41,857 nt of DNA from Fuerstiella sp. (GTDB taxonomy: Bacteria; Planctomycetota; Planctomycetia; Planctomycetales; Planctomycetaceae). A program made the translations under genes and the position numbers. The stretch is taken from the NCBI GenBank assembly GCA_022843805.1, contig JALHMY010000089.1:1-41857 (forward strand), given 5' to 3'. Numbering within the stretch: position 1 is the first letter of the stretch; the number at the start of each line of letters is the position of its first letter. The notes beneath the pieces were generated by a model, which made no database searches, was not told the DNA's origin, and saw only the letters and a list, made by a program, of their open reading frames with translations. Below, in pieces: positions 1 through 10,500 of this stretch.

Positions 1-117
1 TTCGGGCTGCAAACACAGCGAATCCAACCGCCTCAACCACACAAAACTTCCCCCAAAGAAAACCCAAAAAAATCCGGCGTCATCACGCCCGACGCCACTT
101 GACTTTCATCGGTACAT

Positions 118-480
118 CTCCCGATCTTGCTATCGCTCGATCGACCTCCCCCAGCTTTGCTGGGAGAGGGGGTTGAAAAACCTCCCCTCCCGCGGAGCGA
201 AGCGAAGTGGGAGGGGTCGGCCGAAGGCCGGGGGAGGGCTCGCCGCGTGTTGCACTCAACGCCGTTCCAACGACACGCCGTCCCAATAACACCCCCGTCC
301 CGCGGTTCACCGGCCCCCTCCCGATCTTGCTATCGCTCGATCGACCTCCCCCAGCTTTGCTGGGAGAGGGGGTTGAAAAACCTCCCCGCCCGCGCAGCGC
401 AGCGAAGTGGGAGGGGTCGGCCGCCAGGCCGGGGGAGGGCTCGCCGCGTGTTGCACTCAACGCGGTCCCAATCGTACCCG
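118..480 (+). repeat. Repeat array 1: two units of the dispersed hairpin repeat
   Basis: Two tandem copies with a 200-bp period; the stretch starting CTCCCGATCTTGC at 118 recurs at 318. Each unit holds a stem CCTCCCCCAG / CTGGGAGAGG with loop CTTTG, an 8-bp stem CCCCTCCC / GGGAGGGG around a purine-rich loop, and a small CGGCC / GGCCG stem with a variable loop. The unit is 14 bp longer than the 185-186 bp units elsewhere in the window, apparently because of an internal duplication of the stretch around ACGCCGTNCCAA (about 258-290). The array is GC-rich and open in several frames, but I do not regard those frames as genes. Bases 1-117 hold nothing I recognise. Confidence 0.9.
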
Positions 481-534
481 CACCGCCACGATTGCGATGA
501 TCCCCCTTTCCCTCCGTCCTCCGTCCTCCGTCGT

Positions 535-733
<199 letters not shown>

Positions 734-958
734 AAAAGAGGAGTGAGATTGGAAAGTACGTCCTGTTTTCGTTGCCGGAATCATATGAGGTAGCGAGGGT
801 GAAGTGTTTCCCCAGCGGAATACGCAGTGAATTCATTACTACCAGGAGATTTTTGTGGTTTTACGTGCCATTTTCGGATTTTGCTGATAATCTCAGAAAT
901 TCTCCGCTCGATTTGTCAGGGATTGTCGCCTGAACTCAAAACAGAGGGGCTATCAGGA

Positions 959-1579
959 ATGACAACAGGCGATAATTTCGACCAGCAGGCATTTGAACAG
1001 TTTCGTCCTGCGCTGCTGCTGCTGGCACGAACACAACTCGGTATGCGTTTTCGGCGGGTTCTGGATGATTCGGACATCGTTCAACAGGCTCTTCTGGAAG
1101 CTCATCGTAGCCAGGAGTCCTGCAGGGCAAGTAATGCGGTCGAGCGCTTCGCATGGATTCGCAGAGTTCTCACAAACACGATTATCGATGCGGTTCGGAT
1201 GCATACTCGAGCCAAACGCAGCGTTGACCACGCAATCGACTGGGATGCAACAATTCAGGGATCGGCCATAAGGGCGGAGTCATGGCTGGCAGACCGACAT
1301 TCTTCTCCCTCTGAGCGGGCCGAGCGGAAAGAGCAGTTGCAGCAACTGGCGATTGCGCTTCAGGCCTTACCGGAACCGCAGCGGGAAGCCATAGAGCTGT
1401 TTCATCTTCAGGGATGTTCACTGAGGGAAGTTTCCCAATTGCTGGATCGTACCGGAGCTTCGGTCGCTGGCCTGATCCATCGGGGACTGAAACAGCTGAG
1501 ACTTGCAATGGGATCCACTGATCCTCTTTCCAGTATTGAGATCTTTGCAAACAAGAATGAGTCGGAATTCCCATCATGA
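959..1579 (+). CDS. ECF RNA polymerase sigma factor, planctomycete type
   Basis: This 206-aa protein is a sigma-70 family extracytoplasmic-function factor that would direct RNA polymerase to a dedicated promoter set. Region 2 is seen in DDSDIVQQALLEAHR and the following FAWIRRVLTN segment; region 4 in LPEPQREAIELFHLQG followed by the helix-turn-helix SLREVSQLLDRTGASVAGLI. The frame is open from 827, but ATG 959 is preferred: GAGGGG lies about 9 bases upstream and the extra 44 residues look unlike the family. The stop overlaps the start of the following kinase gene (ATGA at 1576-1579), so the two are almost certainly translationally coupled. No anti-sigma gene is present; the coupled kinase is the likely regulator or partner (inference). 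Confidence 0.93.
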   Translation: MTTGDNFDQQAFEQFRPALLLLARTQLGMRFRRVLDDSDIVQQALLEAHRSQESCRASNAVERFAWIRRVLTNTIIDAVRMHTRAKRSVDHAIDWDATIQGSAIRAESWLADRHSSPSERAERKEQLQQLAIALQALPEPQREAIELFHLQGCSLREVSQLLDRTGASVAGLIHRGLKQLRLAMGSTDPLSSIEIFANKNESEFPS

Positions 1580-4500
1580 TCACTCGGAAAACAAATCAGG
1601 AATTTGAACCTGCAAGCCGACTGGAAATCGCCCTCGAAGAGTATCTTGGCCGGCGTGGAATGCTGGATGTGAATGAGTGGCTTGGACGATACCCGGACTG
1701 TACAGCGGAGTTGCTTGAGTTTCTGAACAATCAGATTCACATTGTCCCGATTGCTGCCGCATTCGCCGGACCTGTTGCATTGCCAGCCTGTCGAATTGGT
1801 GATTATGAGATTCTTGAGATTGTCGATCGCGGCGGCATGGGTATTGTCTATAAGGCATACCAGCATAAGTTACGGCGTGTGGTGGCGCTGAAGATGATTC
1901 AGCAGGGACAGTTTTGTTCTCCTGAAGTCAGATTTCGGTTTCAAAATGAAGCAGAAACGGCGGCAAGGCTGAGACATCCCAATCTGGTCGCGATCCATGA
2001 AGTCGGAGAACATAACGGGATACCGTTTTTCTCGATGGAATTTGTCAAGGGGCGAACTCTTGCTGATTTGTCGCGTCAGGGCAGGATCCGTCCTCGTGTT
2101 GTCGCTCAGATTGCTCAGTCAATCGCCGACACAATTCACTACATTCACAGTTGTGGCGTACTGCATCGTGACCTGAAGCCATCGAATGTCATGATCGATG
2201 ATCACTGCGAGGTGCGAGTCACTGACTTCGGACTGGCGAAGCAGCTGGACAGACAGTATTCCCTGACCGAAGCCGGTCAGATCCTCGGAAGCATCGACTA
2301 TATGCCTCCCGAGCAGGCCGAGGCACGCCATGAACTCATGGGGCCGACCAGCGATGTGTACTCGATCGGCGCGATCATGTATGAGCTGTTGACCGGAAGG
2401 CCTCCTTTCCGATGTGAATCGTTTCTGGAGACGCTTCGGCAGATTCGCGAACAATCACCAATTCGACCAACTCAGCTGAATCCTCGAGTTCCGGCCGGCC
2501 TCGAAGCGATCTGTCTCAGGTGCCTGCATAAGAAACAGTCGGGTCGATATCGATCTGCTGCAGAGCTTGCAGAAGCTCTGGATCGTTTTCTTAATGAAGA
2601 ACCCGTCCCCGGCATTGGAACTCGCTGGATCAGGCAGCAACACCCGAAACGCAGTATGCTGATGGCGTCTTCGTTTCTGGGCGTGCTGGCTCTCCTGGCT
2701 GTGCCGCTGTTTCGAAGCACCACGGATGCTCAGTCAGCCCCGGCTGAGGTTGCAGCCGCTAACGTCAGCTCACCTTCCGTTGCAGGTGCGATTGCGCCGG
2801 CAATCAAGACCGTCTCCGCGGGTGTCTCAGGCGGACCACTCAATGAGCCAGATCCGGCAGTATCCGTACCGGTTGTTTCGCTGAGACCGCAGGCAGCGAC
2901 TCAGGCGTCTCCGCCACCGACAGCAATCGTTCCGATATCGCAGAATGCCAGAGTCGATGATCGGCCAGTGTCCCTGCCTTCTGTGAGTCTCTCCGAACCT
3001 TCAGGTAGCGCACCTGCGGAAAAAGTTTCAGCAAAGGCGGCAGAAAAGAGAGCGGCGCTGACTGAACCACCCATTAAGAATGTTCTGAATGATCCCCCAG
3101 TGATTTCGGCATCAGCAGTGTCAGGCATCCCCTTTGGCGTGGCAAGAATTGAGCTTCAGGCGGGTCCGGATCTGACGTTGTCCTTTCGCACAAACGCACG
3201 GCTGCACGTGAAATCGAATTCCGGGAAGGCACTGTATTCGGCGTTCCAGTACATTCAGCCGCGTGCCGCGTCAGAAGAACTCCCGGCGATTCCCGGGAAG
3301 CTGGTCTGCTGGTTCCTGTTCGACCGTGTCGTCCCGACGGGAGTGACTCTGTTCAGCGAGGATTCGGTCATTGCGAGAAATATTTGGCTGGACATGAACC
3401 CCGCCCGTGACGCTGAGACACGTGACAGACTCCTTGGAGAGTGGTGGAAACAGTATGCTCAGTTCGAATTGCCACATTCGTCAGCGGAACTGCAGTCGGT
3501 CGACCGGTATTTTAAGGAAATGCTCGCACGGCGGCTTAAATTGAAAATGCCACCGCAAACGATGGCTTCCGTCGAAGTTTCATCGCTGGAATCTGAGTTC
3601 GAACGCACAGTTGGGATGCTGTTTGGCTTTGAATCGATACGACTGGCGATGATGGCAGGCAATGCCCCTGCGCGGGCTCAGCGTGCTGAGGCCGCGAATA
3701 AGGATTTGCCGACGTCACTGACGCTTCGCGGCGTCAGGATTCCTTTTGTCAGAAACGATATCCACGCTGAACCTCTGGCAATGCGGGTGCCGGAAGAATG
3801 CTTCTATCTGCGTTGTGGTCGTGTCCGTGTCTATCACTGGATTCGCAATCTGGTGCAGGGCTGGGGGGGAAGTCTGGATGGCATTGTTGCGACGCCTGCT
3901 GTTGATTATCACCTGCGAGCGAAGATCGAAAGGCAACTGGCGCTCAGCACTTCCGAACTGCTGAAGAGTGCAGTTGATGAACAGATCAGCGATTGTGCTC
4001 TGATTGGTCTTGATCCCTTTTTCAGTGACGGCGCAGCACTGGGTGTCCTGTTTGAAGAAAAGACCGGAGGCAGACTGGCGGAAATCATTTTGAATGAACG
4101 AACACGAGTTCTGAATACAGAAAACGCCCGAGAGACGGTCGTCGAAATTCTGGGACATCCTGTTCAGCAACTGCACACAGATCATCACCAGGTGAGATCG
4201 TTCTATGTCAAAGATGGCAGCTATCATTTGGTCACCAATTCCGCGGTCCTGGCGATGCGATTTCTTGAAACGGGAGCCGGAACAAATTGCCTTGGGAACC
4301 TGAATGAGTACCGGTATTCGTTGTCCCAGAGTCAGCAGGACGGCGACAGTCCTGCATGGCTGTACCTCCCTGATCCGTTCTTTCGCAGCATTACAAGTCC
4401 CCGGTATCGAATCGAACTGGAACGCCGCCGACGGGCTGGCGAGGATCTGCTGACGCTGCAAATGGCCCACATGGCAGCATCTGCTGAAGCGATTAAAGAT

Positions 4501-5790
4501 CTGTCCGTGAACTCATTGATCGGACTTGGGTTCCTTCCGGAGGGATTCAATCAGCGTCCTGACGGCTCACTTATGGAATCGAATCAGGGAGAGTTCTACA
4601 ACTCTCTGCGAGGCGTGCATGGGACGTTTCTGCCGATCGCTGATATGGCGATCACGCAATGCACGAAATCGGAATGGATAGCCTATGAAGAGTTTAAGCA
4701 GGCGTATCAGCGGGAATGGCGGACAATGGATCCGGTCATGCTGACGTTCAATCGTGGACCTCAGACGCAGCTGGGCCGGGAAAACATAGTGCTCAACATT
4801 CGCATCACGCCGTATGCGCAGCAGGAGTACCGATTCCTGCAGCAGTATCTCTCCACTCAGCCGGACCAACAGCGCCTTGCAATGTCTGACGATGATTTGA
4901 TGGGGGTGAGCGGCCAGTTAAAATGGCAGGGTACAAGCTATTTCTCTCACATCGGACTGATTGACGAGAAGATTCCGTTCGAAATCCGGAATGGGCAGAT
5001 TCATCGAACGGGTCCGAATGCAAACCTGTCGTTTGCACGCAGTAATGCGTTTGCTCTTGTTCAGCCCGGGGGGCATCAGGGAATCTGCCTGGCCCTGGAC
5101 TTCATGAGGAGAGTGCAGCAGCGGCGGTCGACCGAGGAGAGTACGACAGCATCCGAGAACGCGGTTGTCACGTTCATCTTCGGGATTCTGCCCATCGAGG
5201 CCATGATCGACGGCCTGATTAAGCAGTATTCTCAGACTAATCAGAAGGCGACGGCGCTTTCGATGGATGCGACGATTCGTCGGAGAGTGCTGAAACAGCT
5301 GAAAACAGAAGAGGCTCCGCGCCCCGCTCAGCTGTTTATGCAGCTGCGGGACGTTGCTTCATCGAAGGTTTACGACTACCTGCGGGCTTACACCTATGTG
5401 TCATCCAGACGAGCATCGGAAGACGATGCTTCCGCACTGAATCGTATCGCGGAGATTTTACAGGGCGACCCTCAGGAAATTCGGCTCAGTCTGGAACAAA
5501 GCCTTGGGGCGTCGTTCAAGTGCCCCGCTGGTGGAGTTTACGAACTGACCAGGAACGGCGGAGGACCTCTGCGATGGTCGAGTACCGCATGGCAAAAGCC
5601 TAATCTGCTGGACGAAACGGCAGTCCCTGACCAGTACCAGTTTCCGTTCCTAACGTGGCTCCGGGGGATGAGTCTGGAGTGTTCACTCACACGCACAACC
5701 CTGCGGTCACGACTGGAACTGGACGTCGCAAACCTGTCTGCTGATGAACCAGCCATTTCGCCGAATGAGATTGCGAGCAAGTCGCGATAG
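1576..5790 (+). CDS. Membrane Ser/Thr protein kinase with about 1000-residue C-terminal region
   Basis: A 1404-aa Hanks-type kinase. A short N-terminal helical segment (about 12-55) of the kind often found in planctomycete kinases precedes the catalytic domain (about 76-340). That domain has the glycine loop RGGMGIVYKAY (85-95), VALK lysine 106, the HRDLKPSN loop (197-204), DFG at 217-219 and the PPEQ activation segment, so it should be active. A hydrophobic segment at about 360-379 predicts one membrane span. A Pro/Ala/Ser-rich linker (about 385-510) follows, then about 900 residues with no domain I recognise, probably outside the cytoplasm and possibly a sensor. It overlaps the upstream sigma gene by 4 bases. 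The downstream gene begins 225 bases later, so the pair may be the whole operon. Confidence 0.93.
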   Translation: MITRKTNQEFEPASRLEIALEEYLGRRGMLDVNEWLGRYPDCTAELLEFLNNQIHIVPIAAAFAGPVALPACRIGDYEILEIVDRGGMGIVYKAYQHKLRRVVALKMIQQGQFCSPEVRFRFQNEAETAARLRHPNLVAIHEVGEHNGIPFFSMEFVKGRTLADLSRQGRIRPRVVAQIAQSIADTIHYIHSCGVLHRDLKPSNVMIDDHCEVRVTDFGLAKQLDRQYSLTEAGQILGSIDYMPPEQAEARHELMGPTSDVYSIGAIMYELLTGRPPFRCESFLETLRQIREQSPIRPTQLNPRVPAGLEAICLRCLHKKQSGRYRSAAELAEALDRFLNEEPVPGIGTRWIRQQHPKRSMLMASSFLGVLALLAVPLFRSTTDAQSAPAEVAAANVSSPSVAGAIAPAIKTVSAGVSGGPLNEPDPAVSVPVVSLRPQAATQASPPPTAIVPISQNARVDDRPVSLPSVSLSEPSGSAPAEKVSAKAAEKRAALTEPPIKNVLNDPPVISASAVSGIPFGVARIELQAGPDLTLSFRTNARLHVKSNSGKALYSAFQYIQPRAASEELPAIPGKLVCWFLFDRVVPTGVTLFSEDSVIARNIWLDMNPARDAETRDRLLGEWWKQYAQFELPHSSAELQSVDRYFKEMLARRLKLKMPPQTMASVEVSSLESEFERTVGMLFGFESIRLAMMAGNAPARAQRAEAANKDLPTSLTLRGVRIPFVRNDIHAEPLAMRVPEECFYLRCGRVRVYHWIRNLVQGWGGSLDGIVATPAVDYHLRAKIERQLALSTSELLKSAVDEQISDCALIGLDPFFSDGAALGVLFEEKTGGRLAEIILNERTRVLNTENARETVVEILGHPVQQLHTDHHQVRSFYVKDGSYHLVTNSAVLAMRFLETGAGTNCLGNLNEYRYSLSQSQQDGDSPAWLYLPDPFFRSITSPRYRIELERRRRAGEDLLTLQMAHMAASAEAIKDLSVNSLIGLGFLPEGFNQRPDGSLMESNQGEFYNSLRGVHGTFLPIADMAITQCTKSEWIAYEEFKQAYQREWRTMDPVMLTFNRGPQTQLGRENIVLNIRITPYAQQEYRFLQQYLSTQPDQQRLAMSDDDLMGVSGQLKWQGTSYFSHIGLIDEKIPFEIRNGQIHRTGPNANLSFARSNAFALVQPGGHQGICLALDFMRRVQQRRSTEESTTASENAVVTFIFGILPIEAMIDGLIKQYSQTNQKATALSMDATIRRRVLKQLKTEEAPRPAQLFMQLRDVASSKVYDYLRAYTYVSSRRASEDDASALNRIAEILQGDPQEIRLSLEQSLGASFKCPAGGVYELTRNGGGPLRWSSTAWQKPNLLDETAVPDQYQFPFLTWLRGMSLECSLTRTTLRSRLELDVANLSADEPAISPNEIASKSR

Positions 5791-6015
5791 GGGCTGCAGT
5801 TCGGTCAACGAACGCTTGGGATACTCAGGAACGGGTCGCGAAGTAAAGCGTGTTTTGCCGCCGGGCGCGCAGACTTCTGCTGACAGAAGGTATTCGATAT
5901 CTGTCGCATTCCGGGCGAGTTTGTCCTGATACCACGCAACCGGGAGCATCGTTTGAGCGAGAATGGTTCAGTCTCGTTTCCGCTGTCGATCTGTTCTTCC
6001 GGGAGTCAGTGTCAA

Positions 6016-6732
6016 ATGCCCCTCACATTTGTTGTTTCAAAAGGCACGATTCCCATTGCACAGCTGGTCACGCCGGAAACGGTCGTCAGCCGGGCGACGG
6101 CTGTCGGGCACGTTAACGCGGGCAGTGCTCTGGGAATCACCATCCCGCGAATCACGATTGATCCCACAGCCGTGCAATACAAACAGCGAGTTCAGGGTGG
6201 AATTCAGCAATTCAGCTTCGATACGGGCACACTGCAGGTGGAACTGCACCAGGAAGTCCTTCTTTCCAGCGATCTGACAGTGTGTGAGCAGAGAAAATGG
6301 GGTGCCCATGAGCGTGGTCATGTGGATGATAACCAGGATCTGATGGATGATCTTGAAGCAGAAGTGCGGCAGTACGGCTTTTTTCAGGATGTCTTTGTCA
6401 ACGGTGTCTGGTATCCCCGAACCGATTTTCAGCTGGTTCAGGAAACGGTGAACGACGAGATTGGCAGCGCTTTTCGTGCACTGACGGAAGCTGCGGCAAC
6501 GAATCATGACAGCATTGCCGAATATCGTCGCGTAGCACGAGAAATTCTGCGGGATTGTCCGGGTCCGATTAACTACATCATTCAGCGAGGCGAAACACTT
6601 TCGCATATCGCTCTCCATTATTATGGTGATGCATCAAAGTGGAATCTGATTCACGAGGCCAATCGAGCGGTGATTGGAGCGAATCCCAACGTGGTACGAA
6701 CGGGATTGCGTATTGTGATTCCCAAACCATAA
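6016..6732 (+). CDS. LysM-domain protein with HExxH (DUF922-like) segment
   Basis: A 238-aa protein. The C-terminal 50 residues (about 189-237) are a LysM peptidoglycan-binding domain: YIIQRGETLSHIALHYYGD, then LIHEANR and a final GLRIVIP. The central part contains WGAHERGHVDD, giving a zincin-type HExxH at 98-102 followed by an acidic helix; this resembles DUF922-type putative metalloproteases, but the assignment is tentative. ATG 6016 is chosen over an in-frame TTG at 5953 because GGGAG lies about 10 bases upstream. No signal peptide is visible with either start, which is odd for a LysM protein; export may be non-classical or it may act inside the cell. The 225 bases before it hold no gene I can support. 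Confidence 0.8.
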   Translation: MPLTFVVSKGTIPIAQLVTPETVVSRATAVGHVNAGSALGITIPRITIDPTAVQYKQRVQGGIQQFSFDTGTLQVELHQEVLLSSDLTVCEQRKWGAHERGHVDDNQDLMDDLEAEVRQYGFFQDVFVNGVWYPRTDFQLVQETVNDEIGSAFRALTEAAATNHDSIAEYRRVAREILRDCPGPINYIIQRGETLSHIALHYYGDASKWNLIHEANRAVIGANPNVVRTGLRIVIPKP

Positions 6733-6806
6733 CGTCCGGTATCTCATTTCCCGTCTGAGCTGCCGGATTGCTTTACCGCAGAAAATCAGGCAAAAAGGAG
6801 CTGGGA

Positions 6807-7502
6807 ATGAATGAGACATCCGGATTAACCGTTGGAAAAATGCTGCTCGCCGGGCTCGTGCTCTCCATCGGCATCTGTGCGTTTCTGGGAATTGGAGTGA
6901 TCCTTTCCGGCAGGTTCGGCTGGCTTGAATTTCGAGTATTAATGACGACGTTCACGCTGGCTGGAGCCAGTGTCTGCGGGCTCGCCTGTGGCGTATATCT
7001 TTCAACGGGACGTGGTCAGATTCTTCCGATCGTGGGTATCGGCCTGACTCTGGTGTCCGTCGCCATGATTGTCATCGGGATGTGGGTTGAGGTTGACAGC
7101 GGGGCTTACTGGAAGACGGCGGCGTCCTGTTCAGTTTTCGCTGTAGCATGTGCTCATCTGTCACTGCTTTCGATGGCACGTCTGGCGGGCTGGTTTCAAT
7201 GGTCGCTGCATGTCGCAACCTTCACAATTTTTCTGGTTGCCACACTGATTGTTCTGACCATCCTGGGTGAAACTCGGGATGCGGCAATGTTCCAGCTCCT
7301 TGGCGTCGCTGCAATTTTTGATACTGCGATCACCATTCTGATCCCCGTCTTTCAAAGGCTCAGCAGAGCGGAGTTTGCAATCCCGACTGTTGATAACAAT
7401 GGCAGTCTGAGTGATCAGCAGCGAGGGGAAATGGAAGAGGAAATGGCCAGGTTACAGCATCGAATGGCCGAGCTGCAGCGAATGAAAGATGACCTGGCCT
7501 GA
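6807..7502 (+). CDS. Polytopic membrane protein with C-terminal coiled coil
   Basis: A 231-aa protein of unknown function. Six or so hydrophobic segments fill residues about 10-190 (for example MLLAGLVLSIGICAFLGIG), and the last 30 residues form a charged heptad-like coiled coil (EEMEEEMARLQHRMAELQRM). ATG 6807 is supported by AAGGAG six bases upstream; the frame is open to 6768, but that start has no comparable site. It lies 74 bases after the LysM gene on the same strand and may be co-transcribed. It converges with the giant protein gene at 7556; a weak CCAGGA/TCCTGG inverted repeat lies in the 53-base gap. I recognise no family. Confidence 0.8.
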   Translation: MNETSGLTVGKMLLAGLVLSIGICAFLGIGVILSGRFGWLEFRVLMTTFTLAGASVCGLACGVYLSTGRGQILPIVGIGLTLVSVAMIVIGMWVEVDSGAYWKTAASCSVFAVACAHLSLLSMARLAGWFQWSLHVATFTIFLVATLIVLTILGETRDAAMFQLLGVAAIFDTAITILIPVFQRLSRAEFAIPTVDNNGSLSDQQRGEMEEEMARLQHRMAELQRMKDDLA

Positions 7503-7555
7503 GTCGACCAGGAGATCGCTCTGTCACCATCAGATCCTGGCTAATGTTCGTCTGC

Positions 7556-10500
7556 TTACACTTGCCGGAACGTCTGCATGGCGCTCCATCGTCCGACGTA
7601 TGGTGATCCGGATTCAGAACGGATGGCTCTCACCCAGACTCGGTATTCCCCACTCCCGAGTTGCGAGGGAAGTTGAAACGCGGTTTGGGCCAGGGTGCGT
7701 TCATGGATGAATCGCGGCTGTACGCTGTCATCGATGCTCCGAAAGTCGATCCATAATTCATATTGAGTGGCAGCCTTAACGGGCGTCCAGAAGATATTTT
7801 GTCCATCGATGCTGACCTGGGGTGCCGGACGAATTTCGATCGTTTGGCCAGGTCCCCACGCTGATCGCGTCTTGTCCGCAAAGTGTGCCCGAATCCAGAA
7901 CTTGTATGTGCCGGCAGTCAGAGGTTCGGTTACCTGATGAGAAATTCCGGCGGAGGCTGGCAATGAGCGCTGGTAAACCGGCTTTGACTTGTCAGCGGGA
8001 CCAATGGATATTTCGTACGACGTGGCCTGCGGGACCGCTTTCCATGAAATAAGAGGTGTTGCATTCGCTGTCGGCGTGGAGTCGGAAGTCAGCTGCACGG
8101 CAGAGTGAAATACTTCGTGAGGCGCTTCTTTCCAAATTGATGTGTAGATACCGAATCTCGAAAATTGATAAACGGCATTCAGTCTGATGGTATAAGATCC
8201 GGGTGAAAGTTTCGGAACGGATACTGAAGTACTTCGCGAGGCAATTTCGCGGTCAATGATGATTGACTGATCACGACGGGATATGATCTGCAGGTGGAAT
8301 CCTGATGGAGCCGTCATACGATCCCAGTTGATCACGCCGGACGTGACGCGAATTCCTTCCGGAGGAGGTGTAATTGTGAAGGTCTTCTTATCACTCCACG
8401 CACCCTGAATACCGGCTGCTCCGATGGCACGGACAGCAAACTCGTAAATTCCTGCGGGTAGTGGATTCTTTGCCTGGTATTGGTACCAGTTGCTGGTAAG
8501 TATTCGCTGATGAATGGCACGATCGGGAACATTCCTTGCACGATCAAACACATGGATCTCATAACCGATGGCTTCCGGTACCGGTTCCCAGACGAAAACC
8601 GGCCGCTTGATGTCGAAGTTTTCCGGGGTTGAGGCGGTCGATGGAGCCCGCAGTGGTACGTCGAATATCGAAGCTTGAGACCACTCGGAGAAGGATCCGG
8701 AAGGAGTCCTGGAGCGGGCCCAGACAGCATGGCGGCCGGCCTCAAACCGTTTGTCAATTTGAAAGGTCGGATTGAGCAGTCCCGTTTCGTACAGAACTCG
8801 ACTTTTTGTGTTCAGGTTACTGATCCACACCTCATGTTCAGTCCAGTTGTTCGGGGTGATCCAGTTAACTGACTCACCGTAGTTCACGATATCCGAGGGC
8901 TTAAGTACGATGGGTGCAAAGAATTTCGCTCGAAGCAGTTCGTTTCCTGTGTTTCCCGGGTTGCCCGGCTCTCCCACAAAAACCAGACCGTCTTTCATTG
9001 GTATCAGCGGCTGAGTGATATCCACACGTGAAAGGCTGCCGTTCGAATCGGTCAGGGCAAATGTACCATCGGCTGTGCCATTACTTACCCATAGTTGATT
9101 TCCCGTAACCGCACTGATTGCAACGAAGTACAAAAGACCGTCATGAGTCACCATGGACTCCGGAATTAGTTCGATATCTCCTGAACGGCTCAGGCTGAAC
9201 AAAGTCGTACCGTCATCTGTTCCATCGCTGCTTAACAGCGAGATACCATAATCTGTCCTGACGGCAGCAAAGACACGATTGCCTGTTGACACTGGTACCC
9301 CCACGAATTCGCGGCGGAAACCCGATGAGAACTGGTTTGGGTTCAGTTGAACGTTGCCCTGTTCAGTTCCACTGTCTCGATAAAGCCGAATGCCCTTTAT
9401 ACTCCAGGGATAGTCAGGTTCCTGTGTAAGAATGATCGTGTTGTTGCCAGCTGCCGCTACGAAGAACTTTTCAATGTTGCCTCCATGAGTGTTGTCAAAA
9501 GAGAATGTTCTATGCAGGAGCCGCAGCCTGTGTCCGCTTTCTGACTCAATTTCACCAGTGGAGAACAGGATGTCTTCTGTAAAGTCGTTTCGGCCCATTT
9601 TCAGCAGGAGCCTGCCATTGGCTGCGTGCACCGATTGTGCGTGAAAATCCCGTGCGTCAGGGAAAGTGTTTTCAAGATCTATAGTGGTTGTATGTTCCGG
9701 CGTTCCGTCAGTTTCCAGCAGTGACTCTGTCCGGGTCAGCCAGTGCCACTGCAACAGAAAAGCTCTTCTGCCAACTATGGCGAGATTATGGTACTGCGGA
9801 TCATAATGCAGCATTTGAATACTGGTCACGAACCTGGTGCCATTTGTGGTTCCGTCCGTTACCCAAAGTTCCGGCTGGTATGTTTCAGAATTTCGTCTTG
9901 TGAAATACCACTGACCTTCCGCAGAGAACAGTTTGGGGCTTGTATCATATTCCATAACCTGCGGGAAAGTTAACAACAGGCTCGTGGTCAGCTGGTTGCC
10001 GACCTCCTCGATATTCCAGATTTCAAAGCTGCTGGTCGATGCGTTTCGACGCAGCAGAATCCTGCCGCTGGCGTGGTCACTGCTGCTCAGTATCTGACTG
10101 TCTGTCAGCAGGGCCAGCAGTTCTGCTGACGGTTGCTCCTGGGAGAGTCGAGTGGATTCTGAAGTGCCGCTGGTGGTCCAGAGTTCTCGTACTCCGGACT
10201 CATTAATTGTGGTGAACCAGATCGAATCGTGTGTCTTCAGCAGTACTTTAATTTCACTATCTGCATTAAAGGCCGGGGCTTCAGAGATTAGTAATGGCTC
10301 ATTGACACCGTCTGTGAACTTCCAGAGCTGTTCGCGAAAGTCAGCGGATACTGCTTCGACAGTCAGAGTTCCGCCGCGCACAGCGAAGTTGTGTGGATGG
10401 CGAACCCGCATATCAGAAATTCGCTGGGGATTGCTGACAATGTGGAATTCGTCCACGTAAAGCGACCAGACGGAACTTTCAGGATTTGCGATTGTGGAGC

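Noticed and set aside
3715..4470. Long minus-strand frame inside the kinase gene
   Set aside because: Lies opposite the well supported kinase frame and has no recognisable motifs; a shadow frame.
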